A stretch of 64,000 nucleotides of DNA from Tubulanus polymorphus. Its lineage: Eukaryota > Nemertea > Palaeonemertea > Tubulaniformes > Tubulanidae. Position numbers and translations under genes: made by a program. This document shows, piece by piece, positions 35,432 to 47,183 of the stretch. The stretch covers positions 24,136,450 through 24,200,449 of the forward strand of contig NC_134029.1 of assembly GCF_964204645.1 (NCBI RefSeq). Direction: 5' to 3'. Below the pieces are notes generated by a model. It was not told the origin of the DNA and ran no database searches. It saw only the letters and a list, made by a program, of their open reading frames with translations. Within the stretch, counting starts at the first letter, position 1. Each line of letters begins with the position of its first letter.

Positions 35432-36215
35432 ACTTCACTCCAATCAAACAACAATGAACACTGAATTATCAATGTGATGATAGTATCTTTAATATCACGA
35501 AATAATTAATGTATTTTGCATATCATGAAACCGAAGAAGCTCTGGACGGAGCCATAAAGAGGCTTACATACATCATTAATGGACGATAAGGCATTTCGTA
35601 TTTAAACAATGTTGGGGCTAACTACAGAATATATTCATATTTATTCACAGTTTTTCAGATATAAGTAAGTTTCATCTTCATGTATTTATGGTTTCATTTA
35701 TTACCGTATAATGAAGATCATCTGAATTTTAAATCTACAATTTTGGATCCAATGCCACAACATCAATCATGAGGTCGTAGTGATTAACTAATAGTTAGAT
35801 TTTGTGACGCTGGACCCTATGGGCTTATTATCCTGAAGCGTAATCTCAATGTACTGCAATATTGTAAAATAAACTTCTTGAATTATAAATTATCTTTAAC
35901 GGGAGCCAGGAAGCTATTAATTGATTTGTTGCACTGTCGTATTTTCTTGCTGAATAAATTCTACAGCATAAAAGCAAAACATTTAGTAGTATATACAACA
36001 TCATCAGCATACGATACGCAGAATCTACGAAGCATCAAGAACTCGGTTAAGTCGTCGTAGTTGGGATTAGATCATTACGCTGACACCTTATCCAAATATT
36101 CACTCACTTTGATCAATTGAATTGGAAATAAAGATCTAGACTCAAAATAGAAACGACTTCGGTGTCAACTTGTCCGACGACGACCTAACCGAGTTTGACA
36201 TGTCTCAGTCAATTA
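35432..36215. other. Convergent 3' flanks of lipoxygenase-fusion gene and MPEG1
   Basis: 784 bp of AT-rich DNA between the two stop codons. It includes the probable lipoxygenase-fusion 3' UTR, ending near AATAAA at 35868. No other gene is recognised. Confidence 0.6.
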
Positions 36216-38516
36216 TTAAACACTTTCTGTGTTGACTGAACCGGTTTCTGATGCTTGCTCGGATTCGAACGTGCTGTATCTGTTATTAGCATCAGCAGCA
36301 GCGGTTCTTCTTAAGAGGGGTGCCTTCAGTCGACGGTGGCGACGTATCGACAAGGCGACGACCAAAACTACCATGACGGCCACGCACAAAGTTCCAATTA
36401 CAATACCAGCTACGGAACTAGTTGATAGACCATCGACGACACCAGTTCTCGCGGCCGGTCCAGTCTGGTCGGAAGCTGGCTTATCCGCCGGTTGAATAGA
36501 CTTCCATTCGCCCTGATAGATCGCTTTAGCCGTCGGCAAGTCGACTTCCTTCCAGGTTCCGGTCTCCATACTCTTGTATTTGATTCTTCGGTCGGCTGTC
36601 ATCAGGAACATCGAACCGTTGATGATAGTGAGCGGTTTAGGGTTGTACGGAGGACGCCGGATTAAAGGTAAACCGATACCCATCGGAATCGAGTTCGCTT
36701 TGGCGCAGAAGTTGATTTCGCACCCGTCGCTGATTAATGCCAAGTGTTGACTGAATCCAATAGGACATCGTTTTGGCCACGATTTCGGGTCCGCATTTTT
36801 CTGCAAATATCCAAGAAGTGAATGCAGTTGATTCGTGTTCTGTTTGCTACTCTGAAGGATTCCCGTGTGTTCCAGAATTGTCAGTGGATTTCCACTTTCA
36901 CAGCTAAAGAATCCGGCGAACGGCACAGAATACCTGAAGCCGAACTCATAATCATCGCTGACGCAAACGAAGGCACTTTCGGTCATCTTTAACGGGTAGA
37001 AATGAGTGGGACAGTTTTGCTGTTTAGTCAAAGGATTCGACTGCGATGTGGTGTAAGTTCCTCCGAATAGATACCCAGAGTTCGGTTGTACGGTATGAGT
37101 CGCGGCGCACCAGTACGTCCGGTAAAGCGGAGTCCCGGTATTCGCACCAGTAACGTAACATTCAGTATGACATCTTTTGAATATCCACCAACCGTGACAT
37201 TTCTCCTTGCAAACGAACCCGGGTCCGTTGTGAATCAGAACACTTTCGTAGTCATCAGGACAGCTATATGTACCGGTTTTCGGATTAACTTGCGCGTATT
37301 TTCCGCAGTCTCCGAGTGGACTTTGACACGTTTGATAGACGCCTCCGAAAGTAAAGTTATTCGACGAACCTTTACAAGTTCCGTCGTCGATATTTGCGTC
37401 GATATCGAAATTTTTAGAATTCGAATTCGTGCAGCCTTTATACGCGTTGTGTTTGTAATACGACTCGACGGCTTCGCGAACTGTTTCCGCTAATTGTTTA
37501 ACGTCGTGAAGCGGCAAATCACGGAAAGTCTCGGGAGTTATCGCGTAGTGTAACGGATCACCGAATCGATCGACGGCCACGAGATTATCGTGAAGTCCAT
37601 CTTCCCATTGATTCAGAGTGAAATTCGCTCGGAATGCCGGACCTCCGTACGTAAAAATCTGTGAATGTTTACGATTTTTGATGTATTGATCGATCAGTTC
37701 TTTACTGGTCGAATGTGAATAAGAACCACCACCGCCGAACATACCCAGGAAGGAACCACTCGCCGCAGCTGTCACCTTAGATTTATCCATACTGTATCTG
37801 TTCACATAAGATGCGTTAATCGAATCAGTTTGGACGATGGCACCACCAGCGTCCTTACCAGTGACGTAATGAGTGCCAAAATCACGCACCAACAACTGCG
37901 CCAAATACCGAGCGCCTCTCTTATCACCGGCTTGAAGGAAGGAGACGATATCTCTGGACTGAGAGTCGAACCCGGGGGCTAGGGGAGTACCAGGTTCAGC
38001 ACGGATCTTGTAGAGTGTATGACGTACCTGAACACGTGACGTGACTGTGTCGTCGTTAACCTGACTCTTTCTAATCGATTCTTTCTCGGAGGAATACGAA
38101 CCGCTTACACTCCCGAACCATCCGAATGACGCATGCGCATCGGCGTTAATCGTGCGCGAATCAGTACTGGTAAAGTTGGTCCAATGATCGTATATTTGAG
38201 ACGTGATGTCGACGCTGCTACGTTTCTCAGGAGTCACCGTGACGTCATCCGGTATGATATAGCGACGGTCTAGAGTTATACGGCAGTCATCGTACCGGTG
38301 TTTCAGCACCATTCCCATCTCAACATTACGTAGATTATCGAATCCGGCTCCGGGCAGGACGTCCATGATATCCTTCTGCAGCTGCGGGCAGTGTTGCGGA
38401 TCATCTTTGCGGTATTTGAAACCATTCGCTTCTGCCACCGCTGCATCGGAAGCACCAGCGGCGACCCACATTCCACCACAGCAAAATAACAGACAGATCA
38501 GGAGAACAGATTCCAT
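36216..38516 (-). CDS. MPEG1: Macrophage-expressed gene 1 protein (perforin-2)
   Basis: Single-exon gene for a MACPF-family pore-forming immune effector that acts on bacteria in phagosomes and at membranes. The frame opens further upstream, but the ATG at 38516 gives an N-terminal signal peptide (MESVLLICLLFCCGG onward) and 766 aa; 38585 would bury that signal behind 23 residues. The MACPF signature FGTHYVTGKDAGG is at about residues 213-225, with flanking Gly/Ser-rich segments that form membrane-spanning hairpins in the family. A Cys-rich middle follows, then the C-terminal P2-type region. Near the C-terminus is a transmembrane helix (GIVIGTLCVAVMVVLVVAL), then a basic RRHRR stop-transfer and a ~45-residue Ser/Glu-rich cytoplasmic tail. 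The architecture is complete, with no breaks. It is intronless in the coding region and convergent with the lipoxygenase-fusion gene. Confidence 0.95.
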   Translation of the reverse strand: MESVLLICLLFCCGGMWVAAGASDAAVAEANGFKYRKDDPQHCPQLQKDIMDVLPGAGFDNLRNVEMGMVLKHRYDDCRITLDRRYIIPDDVTVTPEKRSSVDITSQIYDHWTNFTSTDSRTINADAHASFGWFGSVSGSYSSEKESIRKSQVNDDTVTSRVQVRHTLYKIRAEPGTPLAPGFDSQSRDIVSFLQAGDKRGARYLAQLLVRDFGTHYVTGKDAGGAIVQTDSINASYVNRYSMDKSKVTAAASGSFLGMFGGGGSYSHSTSKELIDQYIKNRKHSQIFTYGGPAFRANFTLNQWEDGLHDNLVAVDRFGDPLHYAITPETFRDLPLHDVKQLAETVREAVESYYKHNAYKGCTNSNSKNFDIDANIDDGTCKGSSNNFTFGGVYQTCQSPLGDCGKYAQVNPKTGTYSCPDDYESVLIHNGPGFVCKEKCHGWWIFKRCHTECYVTGANTGTPLYRTYWCAATHTVQPNSGYLFGGTYTTSQSNPLTKQQNCPTHFYPLKMTESAFVCVSDDYEFGFRYSVPFAGFFSCESGNPLTILEHTGILQSSKQNTNQLHSLLGYLQKNADPKSWPKRCPIGFSQHLALISDGCEINFCAKANSIPMGIGLPLIRRPPYNPKPLTIINGSMFLMTADRRIKYKSMETGTWKEVDLPTAKAIYQGEWKSIQPADKPASDQTGPAARTGVVDGLSTSSVAGIVIGTLCVAVMVVLVVALSIRRHRRLKAPLLRRTAAADANNRYSTFESEQASETGSVNTESV

Positions 38517-39600
38517 GATTCTGGAATCAACAGCGATATTCAATTCTAATAACCATATATCAGAAAGAGAAGCGAATGCTTCCACCTCGACTGGAGTTGT
38601 TTTAAGTATATGAATCTGAAGCCTATTTATTGTCTCTCAAAAGGGGAAATGAGTTTGGGGAAGCCCAATTTGTAATCAAGGCATTTATGATTGGTTGACG
38701 TGATAGTTCATACATCCCTGTGAGTCATCTGATCGTGATTTCCAGACTTTTGTTCATTTAGAAAGCAATTCAAATTGTCCCAGTTTTACGAGTATTGTAC
38801 AAGTATTTCCAGAATTTAGTGAACAGGTAAAACAGCAAAATGCTTATTTTCGCTGAGTTTTTATTATCATAAGTCGATCGAAGTCTGTAGTTAGGGTTTT
38901 CATCAAACCTGTTTAAACAATAATAGAATATCTAGGTTATGACGATATACGATTAGTCAATATTGCGAGCAATTTAGAGCAAATTTTTAACCATCATGTG
39001 AAAAGTTTTGGATCGTATTCAAGATAATGGCGCGTGACAGTTATGGGAATCCCGATGACCTTTCACTATCGAGATAACCAGGGAGATTAAACATTGATAC
39101 TGACTGGGTTTTTATAGCGACAAAGGTTACTATAGACTTGTCAATGAACTGTGACAATAATAACTTCACCTTTCATAGCTAATATGAGTTTGTAGGTCTT
39201 ATTATAAACAGCAAGAACATGTGAGGTTTATAGAATAGATCATTTTAAAAACAAACAACAACAACAATTCATTATCTAGTGAATATCAAAGTTTGAAAAT
39301 GAATAACTTATGTTATTTATATTCAACTCAGTGTACAGGGGTCACAGCAAACCAATTTACATGTACCAGTGATTGATTGTCAGTTTTTCAAAGTTGATAA
39401 GCGAAACCCACAGTAAAAACTGTTGATTATTTCAACGTTTTGAGGTTTTAACTAAACCTGTCCGGTGAAAATATTAGAATCTCGAAACTGTTAGAATCAT
39501 CAACCTGTGGGTTTTCGCTTAAGTACCAAAATCAAATCCTACATTTTAATGCGTCGTCTATCAAGGTGGCTAAAGTCTAATTATATATAACTGATGAGTT
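38517..39600. other. MPEG1 5' flank
   Basis: About 1.1 kb between the MPEG1 start and the stop codon of the next minus-strand gene. It contains the MPEG1 5' UTR or promoter and the 3' UTR of the DUF4239-like gene. No coding exon or strong motif is seen. Confidence 0.5.
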
Positions 39601-42336
39601 CTATTTTGCATCACTTGTTTTGGAACGGCATATGACTTTTGAACAAAGTGACTCTGCATCCTTTTTTTTCGCCGGATAGTACCATATTGTAGCATCGTCC
39701 TTTGTTTTCAGTCGGTACATGGCTTCAATTCGCATAACTACGTCTTTCAACACGCTCAAATCTACGCGGAAAAATCCGCTGAACGGCGAATCAAAGTCGG
39801 ACACAACGTAACAGAGTAGTGAGATACTGAACACAGTGATGACGCACATCACCAGTTCTAGAATGTATGATTTTGTGGTCAGCAACAAAACTCCGAAAAA
39901 ACTGAAGAAGCCAAGAGTTTCCAGAAACATCCACCTATGAAAAGAGATCAGAGGTAAACATTGCATAAGACCGTAGAGTCAAATTTTTGGGGAAGGGTGG
40001 CATTGTCCCAAGAAATTGAGTTAGCCCCAGGGGCTGGTTTTATAGACCAGTATCAACCTAAGGGAAGGTTAGTGTGGTACAGTTTGGCTCAGGTTACTAC
40101 CAGTCTGTAAAACCATAGAGCTGGTTCTTGGAGTTTCCAGTTAGAATTTGACTGTACATGTAAAAAATACATTAGGAATTGATATATCAAACTCAAGACT
40201 TAAAATTAACCGTAGATTACAGTTGAGCCGGGTCCTGAACTGAGAACTGGAACTCAGTACGTACTTTAATGGGTGGATTCTGGTATGCCAGGCTCCCATT
40301 CTATCTGAACAAATGCTGTTCAACTCCATGATGTGTTCAATGATTTCTTCAACAAGAACCCTATTAACGACTCCATCGAACTCATCAACCGCACGGGGCG
40401 TCAACTTCTTTAGATCATCCAAAATCGTCCAGATTTGTACTGAAAATACACAGTTTCAATAAGATCATAATATGTGCGTGGAATTACCATTCTGAACATA
40501 AAATCTGTGAAATTGAGCTTTGTGGTCTGATGGACCAAATGAAGACATCGATATCCACTGACTTGAATAATACTAATAGGACACTATTCTAGATTCCTCC
40601 TGGGTAAAATCTAAAATAAACACTCCAACGGTTTTTTTTACCTTTCACATTTTTGTCGTCTTTATTGTAATGTTCAAAATCATCCGGCTCAGCATCGCTG
40701 ATCTGTAGCGCCATGAAGATCGCTTCACATTTCACCGCTCTTAGAATATCTAAAGCCACCTGTTTATTCGGAAACGTCAGTTTCGTGGTGAAAGTAACAA
40801 TTTGATCGATTTGCGACAATTCGTAAGTGATTCTGCCGTAGATTTCGTTCTGTTTGCTCAATGCCGATTGGAACGCGTACCCGAACGCCATTGCGTAAAC
40901 CAAACCGGCCGGTGCCAAGAAACATGCGATGGCATCATTGATATTTGGAGGTTTTGGGTATAGATGAACTGGCCAGAAAATCTTCGCCAACGGATCGAAT
41001 AGATAAAGAGCAAATGGGCAAAGTAACAACGATACAAGCCCGGGTAAAGCGATGTGAAATAGCTCTGAGGGTTTGTTGTAAAAATGGTCCAAATAGGTGA
41101 TCACTTCGCGGTCGAAATCAGTAAGGATTTCAACGTCTTCATCGGTGAACTCCGAAATCATGGATTCGTTAATATCAACGCTGCTGGTTAACATTTCTAT
41201 GTCTGAAATGATATGTTAAAGACATTTGTATTGAGTTAAATACATCAGGAGCAATTTTGCTATGTTCAAACCATCAAAACTGACGCACCCGTGTCCTGAC
41301 TGCTGGGATGTTCATTGTGTTTTTCCAAAATGCAGTTATTGCAAAATAATAGAAAATCAAACATCAGGCTCATCGTGACAGGACCGAGCAAAGTAACCCC
41401 AAGTAAACCCCAAGCCCTTAACCCTAACCCTAGACAGGACTCGAACCTACAATCTCTAGTACGCCAGCTGGGCACACTAACCACTAGACCACAGAACCGT
41501 AATGATTAAGGAGTTAGTAAGTTTGCCTGGTCATTGTGTGGTGTGACCAGTCAGGTGTGGTATATCCACTAACAATACCCGCTATCATTCCCTGTTTTCA
41601 AATTCTTTTCAAATTCTTATAGTGCGAAACAAGTTGAATGAACTCCAGTCAATAAATAAAGGAAAAAGTGTTCCACTTACCGGTCGAACGGGCTTTGGAT
41701 TTTTTAATGGCTAAATTATTTGAACGGGTTAGTGGATGTATCTTGTGACGGTAGCATGGCAGTGCTTTCACGCAACTTCTTTGGTTGTAAACAGACAACG
41801 TGATAAGTCCTGGAAATAATTAGTGACACGAGTCAGCGTCATGTGATGGGCAGTATTTGGGAAGTGGTAATCCTCTCAATGATCAGATACATACCACCAA
41901 TTATAATAAAAACCAACGCAAGAGGTGGAAGAAGTATTTGCATGTTGGTGAGCTCATCATCATCATCACTTTCAACTTGTCGCATCTGTATTGATGAGTT
42001 ATTCTCTGATGTGGCGGAATGCTCCGGTTCAGTTGTCCTCGTTACATGATTACCTTCCGGTTGTGATGGAATTTCTGCTGAAGAAACTTCTGGTTCAGCG
42101 CTGGTGGCCTCACTTTCTGGTTCTGATCCAGTGGCCTCACTTTCTGGCTCCGCTATAATGGCTCGTTTGGAAACGCGTTTTGTTGTCCCGACTTTAACTC
42201 TAGCAGCAGTTGCACCTCCATCACCACTTCCTGTGGACTCAGCTGCACCTCCACCGCCTTTTCCTGTGGACTCAGCTGCACAACAAGCATGTTGCAAAAT
42301 GAATAGTCCAAGAAATAATGCTCGAATCAACATCAT
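39601..42336 (-). CDS. Multi-pass membrane protein with DUF4239/bestrophin-like region and acidic ectodomain
   Basis: Five exons, 41895-42336, 41681-41809, 40642-41202, 40265-40439 and 39601-39934, join in frame to 546 aa. Seen in order: a signal peptide (MMLIRALFLGLFILQHACC); a Gly-, Ser- and Glu-rich low-complexity segment with repeated 'EPESEAT'-like units and a DDDDE patch; a first transmembrane helix (LPPLALVFIIIGG..); a basic cytoplasmic stretch (KIHPLTRSNN..KKSKARS); two hydrophobic segments around LFHIALPGLVSLLLCPFALYLF and AIACFLAPAGLVYAMAFGYAFQ; a hydrophilic helical region (IDQIVTFTTKL, LDDLKKLTPRAVDEF); a C-terminal pair of helices (GFFSFFGVLLL, ELVMCVITVFSISLLC); and the motif DFDSPFSGFFRVDLSVL. 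The last motif and topology resemble DUF4239 'bestrophin-like' proteins, for which function is not settled. The link is by my recognition, not a search. Confidence 0.7.
40019..40135. mobile_element. Foldback MITE, CTGGTTTTATAGACTGGTA family
   Basis: The left arm 'ggggctggttttatagaccagtatcaacc' pairs with the right arm 'ggttactaccagtctgtaaaaccatagagc'. It lies in an intron of the DUF4239-like gene. A second copy with the same ends is at 53151-53274 in a RARS1 intron. Confidence 0.6.
41266..41503 (-). mobile_element. tRNA-derived SINE in an intron of the DUF4239-like gene
   Basis: The minus strand shows a pol III A-box-like TGGTCTAGTGGTTA (41479-41492) and a B box GGTTCGAGTCC (41438-41448), spaced as in a tRNA. 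A non-tRNA body follows with a short CCCTAA-type stretch and a tail ending near 'ttttggaaaaacacaatg'. The head does not fold as a functional tRNA with matched acceptor stem, so SINE is preferred to a tRNA gene. Confidence 0.7.
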
Positions 42337-44155
42337 TTACGAGATGAAGTAAGAAACCTGGCAGTTCGTGTCGAGTAATCTGAGGATTCTGTTGGAAATT
42401 CAGAAGTTGATGTTGCTCCACGGCAGCATCTGCTAATTGTTTCCAGGAACAAAAGCGACTGGCAGAAACAACAAAAGTCGATTTAGAGTCTTATACATAG
42501 ATCTTAATTAAGTTATCCACTCGCTCATCAAAGATGTTTTGTATCAGCTCCGACTCTGCAGTAGGCTAATTGTCAAGTGGCAGAATAGATACCGACTTCT
42601 TAACAATCAATCGGATTGGATTGATGGAATGTCTATGTGGTTTAGCATCAGCCCTAAGCGTCATACCTCTTTACACACGTCTGTCACCGCTACAGGTAGC
42701 AATCACGATTTGTGACAAATTAATTGAAGATTTAGGAGCAAAGTATGATATGCTATGAGTGTAATTATTCTAATGAACGCTCTGCCCGTGAATTAAGTTC
42801 GCAAGGTAGAGGTTTAAGCCTCTCATCAAATCATCATTCTTTCTGATTATATTGATTTTTGCCCCAGTCAAGGAATCTCTGATTTTGTAACGCATTCCCC
42901 TACCAGGTTGTAACTAAAAAACGATCCTCAGACTCTACCGTCGAGACCGAGTCAAGATGAGAAGAGTTGTTTGGATGCCAGCTACAGAAATGATCTGTAA
43001 ATGTAGAAATCCAACATGCCGACTAAAGTCGATCGACTTGGGGGAGGGGAGGGGAGGGGGACTTCTGGCTTTATTCAGAAGATTCCGAGATGCTTGGATT
43101 GGAAGTCTGCAGACAGTGTCAGTCGAGCATAAATAACGGAGATGTGATACCATTGTTTTAAATTAAGCATAAATGCACTGATTTATTCGACTACTTTGAT
43201 TAAAACATAGTAACAGATCTTGAAATTAATACAAATATAGTTGTGGGGAATCTATACACAATACCCCAAATAACTCAGTATCATAGAATAAAAATCTAAG
43301 TTTTCTTACTAAATCAAACAAAATATAACACCACACAACGAAAGTACATGTCATGGAAACTGTAAGCCATATATATATTTCAAAAGGTCCAGTGAAATTC
43401 AACACAAAAAGGATAAGAATGTTATTGCTGTCTCAAAGAGATGAGAGAATATAGAGATGGTATATATAAGTAGATACTGCCTACACTCTTAACAGGAGTT
43501 GAATCAGAGAAAGGTTCTTACAAGTAGATCTGAGTAAACGAGGGAGTCGACACCAACAGGAAATTGAAGATGTACTTACTATTGAACACAGTAAAACAGA
43601 TTTCAAAATGAATTTGTAGAAATACAAAAAGTATTTTAAATAAGTTTAAAGCTGTCACATTGTCTTACAATGATTACCCACAGTAGAGAATTTAACAATC
43701 TTAACACTGAAAACAATACAAAGGCTAATTTAACAATAAAAAGAAAACGATGAACAAAACCTAAAGCTGTGACATGATGACGTTTTGAAACGAGCAAGAT
43801 TTTCCATTGGTAAAGCTTGACCATACATGTAGTTTTAAGTACAGAGGACCTTTACGAGTACTTGGTACCAGGAATACTGACGAATATGAGAGTATGTTTA
43901 TTACAGAACAATATAAAACAACTCCAGTAAATATATGATTATAAAGCCATAAAACAATAGAAATCATCTCATTACACGTTTTCAGATCTTTTAAATATCT
44001 GCATCTACAGATCCTTCCTCCCAATCCTGCCTTCCTATTCACCCCATTGTGCAAGATTCTTTCAATGATTGACAACGCTGAGCAAAATAAGACATTGGTC
44101 ACATTTAAACAGTAGGAGAGGAAGATTGAGGTTAAAGTTATCATCACACCTCAGT
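42337..44155. other. Intergenic: 5' flank of DUF4239-like gene and 3' flank of SLC16-like gene
   Basis: About 1.8 kb. A short open frame ending near 42758 has no recognised homology. A 'gggaggggaggggaggggg' purine run sits at about 43036-43062. 43150-44155 is AT-rich and probably largely 3' UTR of the SLC16-like gene. No further gene is supported. Confidence 0.5.
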
Positions 44156-47100
44156 TTAAGGTTGAGGTAGATCAATAACGGGTTTTGTTGCTTCCTCTTG
44201 AACTTCAAACTGTGGCGTTTTATTCTTCCTAGAGTCTCTGCATATCTTCAAGTAGATCATGAACAAACAGACGGATGACAGCAGCGCGCAGCATCCTCCC
44301 AGGATGAACGCATAAACATAACTACCAGTCTTATCTTTGATATAACCTGAAAGGAATAAATAATAATCTTACGAAACAATGAAAAATTGGCATCCCGAAC
44401 TATCCTGATTCTATTGGTCTAGTGGTGGATGGCGTCTGGATCAGTATCATAGGTACAAATCCCGGACGATCAAAAAGTTATGTGTACCCAGACTTAAACG
44501 GGTATCAAACGCTGCTCGGACCAACCCCCTCAGAGATCACTATTCTTCCAATATTTGATCGTTCACTTCACGTGTTTAGCACTTCAAATGAGACAATTTT
44601 GATTGAAATGAACTTCAAACACCAGAAAAAAAAACATTTTATCAGCACACATTCTTACTACAATGTCTGAAGGGGTGGTTACAGATTGAAGATGGGTCAA
44701 GGCACAAATTGATACCTGCAAAATTTCGACTAAGGAAACTATATCAGAGAAGGCATTTAAGATATTGTCCAGAAATATGCTAAGAGATTATGAATATGAT
44801 GTCTGGAAAGTGCCTCAACTAACACTTTGAGAAACTCCAGAAACCTTAAAGTGGAGATGTAGCATCTCTCGATGGCTGGTTTCATCATCTGTTGCTTTCC
44901 CAACACACGCTTTGACGCAATAAATCAATCATTCATTTCCATATGTATGTAATGAACAAACGACTATGATAGCGAAATCTTCCAAATGACTTGAAAATTC
45001 GATAGTAATTATTGCTTCAGGTATCATGGCTGGGACGATCATTATGTTGATAACTTTAAGAAAAGACAGAGTTGCAAACATAGAAGAAGGTTGGGGATGA
45101 ATCATGGTTAATCTAACATACCGGTTAAAACTGGTCCTGCTAGTGTACTGACCATATCAGTAACGTGGATATAGCTGAAAGCATGGCCCATACGCTCTAT
45201 CCCAAATAAATCAGTACAAATCAACGGAATAAACACGACTATAGCACCTTGAAGCCAGCCCTGGCAAGCGATGTATATAGCTATGAATACATAGCTCTTC
45301 GATAAGAAACAAGTACCGACAACGAGACTCATAATCAATACTAAAGTCGCCATACAAAATATATGATTGACGTTCTTCTGAGCGATGTAACCGGTAATAA
45401 GTCTGGCTGGTATCAAAGTCGATCCCATGATTAAAACGAGCTGAGAAGCTTTTTCTTTCGAATGACCGAGATTTCTAGTATAATCAGGTATGTTATATAC
45501 ATATATAAACACAGCCATCGTCCAGCAAATCTCAGCAAAACTGAGTGTATAAAAAGTCCATTCTTTAAACAGCGAAGCCTCGGCTAAACTTTGAAAGTCG
45601 ACTTTCTTATTGGATTTCGGTTTGACGATATTCAATGGTCGATACAGCGCTCCAACGATACACATATTAAACCACAAACCAGAGATAATGAATAAAGTGC
45701 CCTGCCAACTGTAGATTTGTACGAGATACTCGATCAACATCGGGTAAGAGATCATACCGACACCAGCACCGGATAGCGCCACGCCAAACGCTATACCACG
45801 TCTTTTACTGAAATATCTTCCCAAACCGATTAAAGCAGCAGTCCACGCTATACCAACACCACAACCTTTAAAAACAAACAAAAAACAATATACATTTTTA
45901 CTTTAAATTTGATATCACTGCTGTACTCTCTAGAAGAACAGAAAATCATTTTAGTTTTTGGTTTTAGATTCTGGATTCAGTTCTAAAATAAACAATGTAT
46001 ACGCTAATATTGATATTGATATGTTAACTTATATATATATATATATATATGTTTATATATAAGTATGTATTTTGTTTAAAGCCATCTTATTACTATAACA
46101 ATAAACTAAAATCAATATATTGAAATATCTGTGCTTATTGATTTATTAATCACCTATATTGATTGAAATATACTGAATATTGTAAGCAGATTTATACACA
46201 GTGGTTGCCCACACAATTGGTACTAACAACCATATTCAGAAAATCTTAAAGCTTTAGGTCCAACCTTTTTGCTTTAACGATCTAAAATTGGAACTTACGT
46301 TGAAAACCTCTTCTAATTGGCAGAAGCACAAATAATATACAAATACTACAATAAGCATTTGAAATAAGAATTTAAATCAAATGGTTTTTTTAACGAGAAA
46401 AACTAGAAATCTGTATTTGACCTGTAATAATTCCGTAGGTGAAATATAGCTGATAAACAGTGCTACAAAATCCGGCTGATAAAAATCCAACAGTCGCTAT
46501 CAAACTGCCACCAATGATTGTCCATCGATGTCCAAATTTATTCGTCAGAATTGCCGTAAAAAACCCTAAAATTGAAAAAAGAAGAAATATATTCTATTAT
46601 TCAACAACTTATGAAAAGAGTCAAACTCACCAGCCATCGCAGTTTTAACGGTCATTAATTATGTCAAGCACTTAACCAAATGATGACTTAGTAAATAGAA
46701 TTAGAAATACAAATTGGGACTCAAACATAGAGATCACTTCAGAAATCTGACAAATTTATCCAAGTTTGACTGTTCTTATCTCTGTGGAATAGAATCTCAG
46801 CGAATTGAGGCAAAATTCTCTATATTTTCAAATTTCTCACCTGTGAAACTAAAGCAAGTAACATTCAATGAACCGATCCAAGCAGTTGTAGCGTGACTTT
46901 CACGAAAATAATCCAATAGTTCCATATATAAAACTCCAAAACACATAGCATTAGAGGCGGCCATAATCTGCATGAAAAACATCCCTATCATAACGACCCA
47001 ACCCCAACCGCCGTCAGGGGGTGAATATTCCACCGCGATAGGTTTCTCCGGGGGCAGGTCTAGCGTCGTAGCTGAACCAAAATATCCAATTGATTTACGC

Positions 47101-47183
47101 GGGTGATAGTGCAGTCTCGGGGAACCAGGGGGCGTTACATGCAGTCGATCCATTTCATCCTTCACTTGATGTTCGTCCTTCAT
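44156..47183 (-). CDS. Monocarboxylate transporter-like protein (SLC16 family)
   Basis: Major-facilitator transporter of the SLC16 family, predicted to move monocarboxylates or related organic solutes across the plasma membrane. Four coding exons, 46841-47183, 46422-46565, 45122-45865 and 44156-44346, encode 473 aa. The SLC16 signature before TM1 is present as PDGGWGWVV, and the second family motif at TM5 as YFSKRRGIAFGVALSGAGVG. About twelve hydrophobic segments can be counted. The central loop between TM6 and TM7 is short (NIVKPKSNKK..). The N-terminal cytoplasmic region contains 'TPPGSPRLHYHP', a possible proline-directed phosphorylation site. The start ATG at 47183 follows an acceptor-like TTTTCACAG at about 47217-47225, so the 5' UTR is probably spliced. 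The donor after exon 2 is the weak GTCAAA. Substrate cannot be assigned; it is closest in style to the orphan MCTs. Divergent from RARS1. Confidence 0.88.

Noticed and set aside
38517-38585. Longer MPEG1 N-terminus from the ATG at 38585
   Set aside because: It would place 23 residues before an excellent signal peptide, whereas the ATG at 38516 starts directly with it.
41398-41432. Interstitial telomere repeat (CCCTAA)n
   Set aside because: Only two or three irregular units, inside a tRNA-derived SINE.
42570-42758. 62-codon frame possibly from a retroelement
   Set aside because: No recognisable domain, no neighbours of the same origin, and length within chance expectation.
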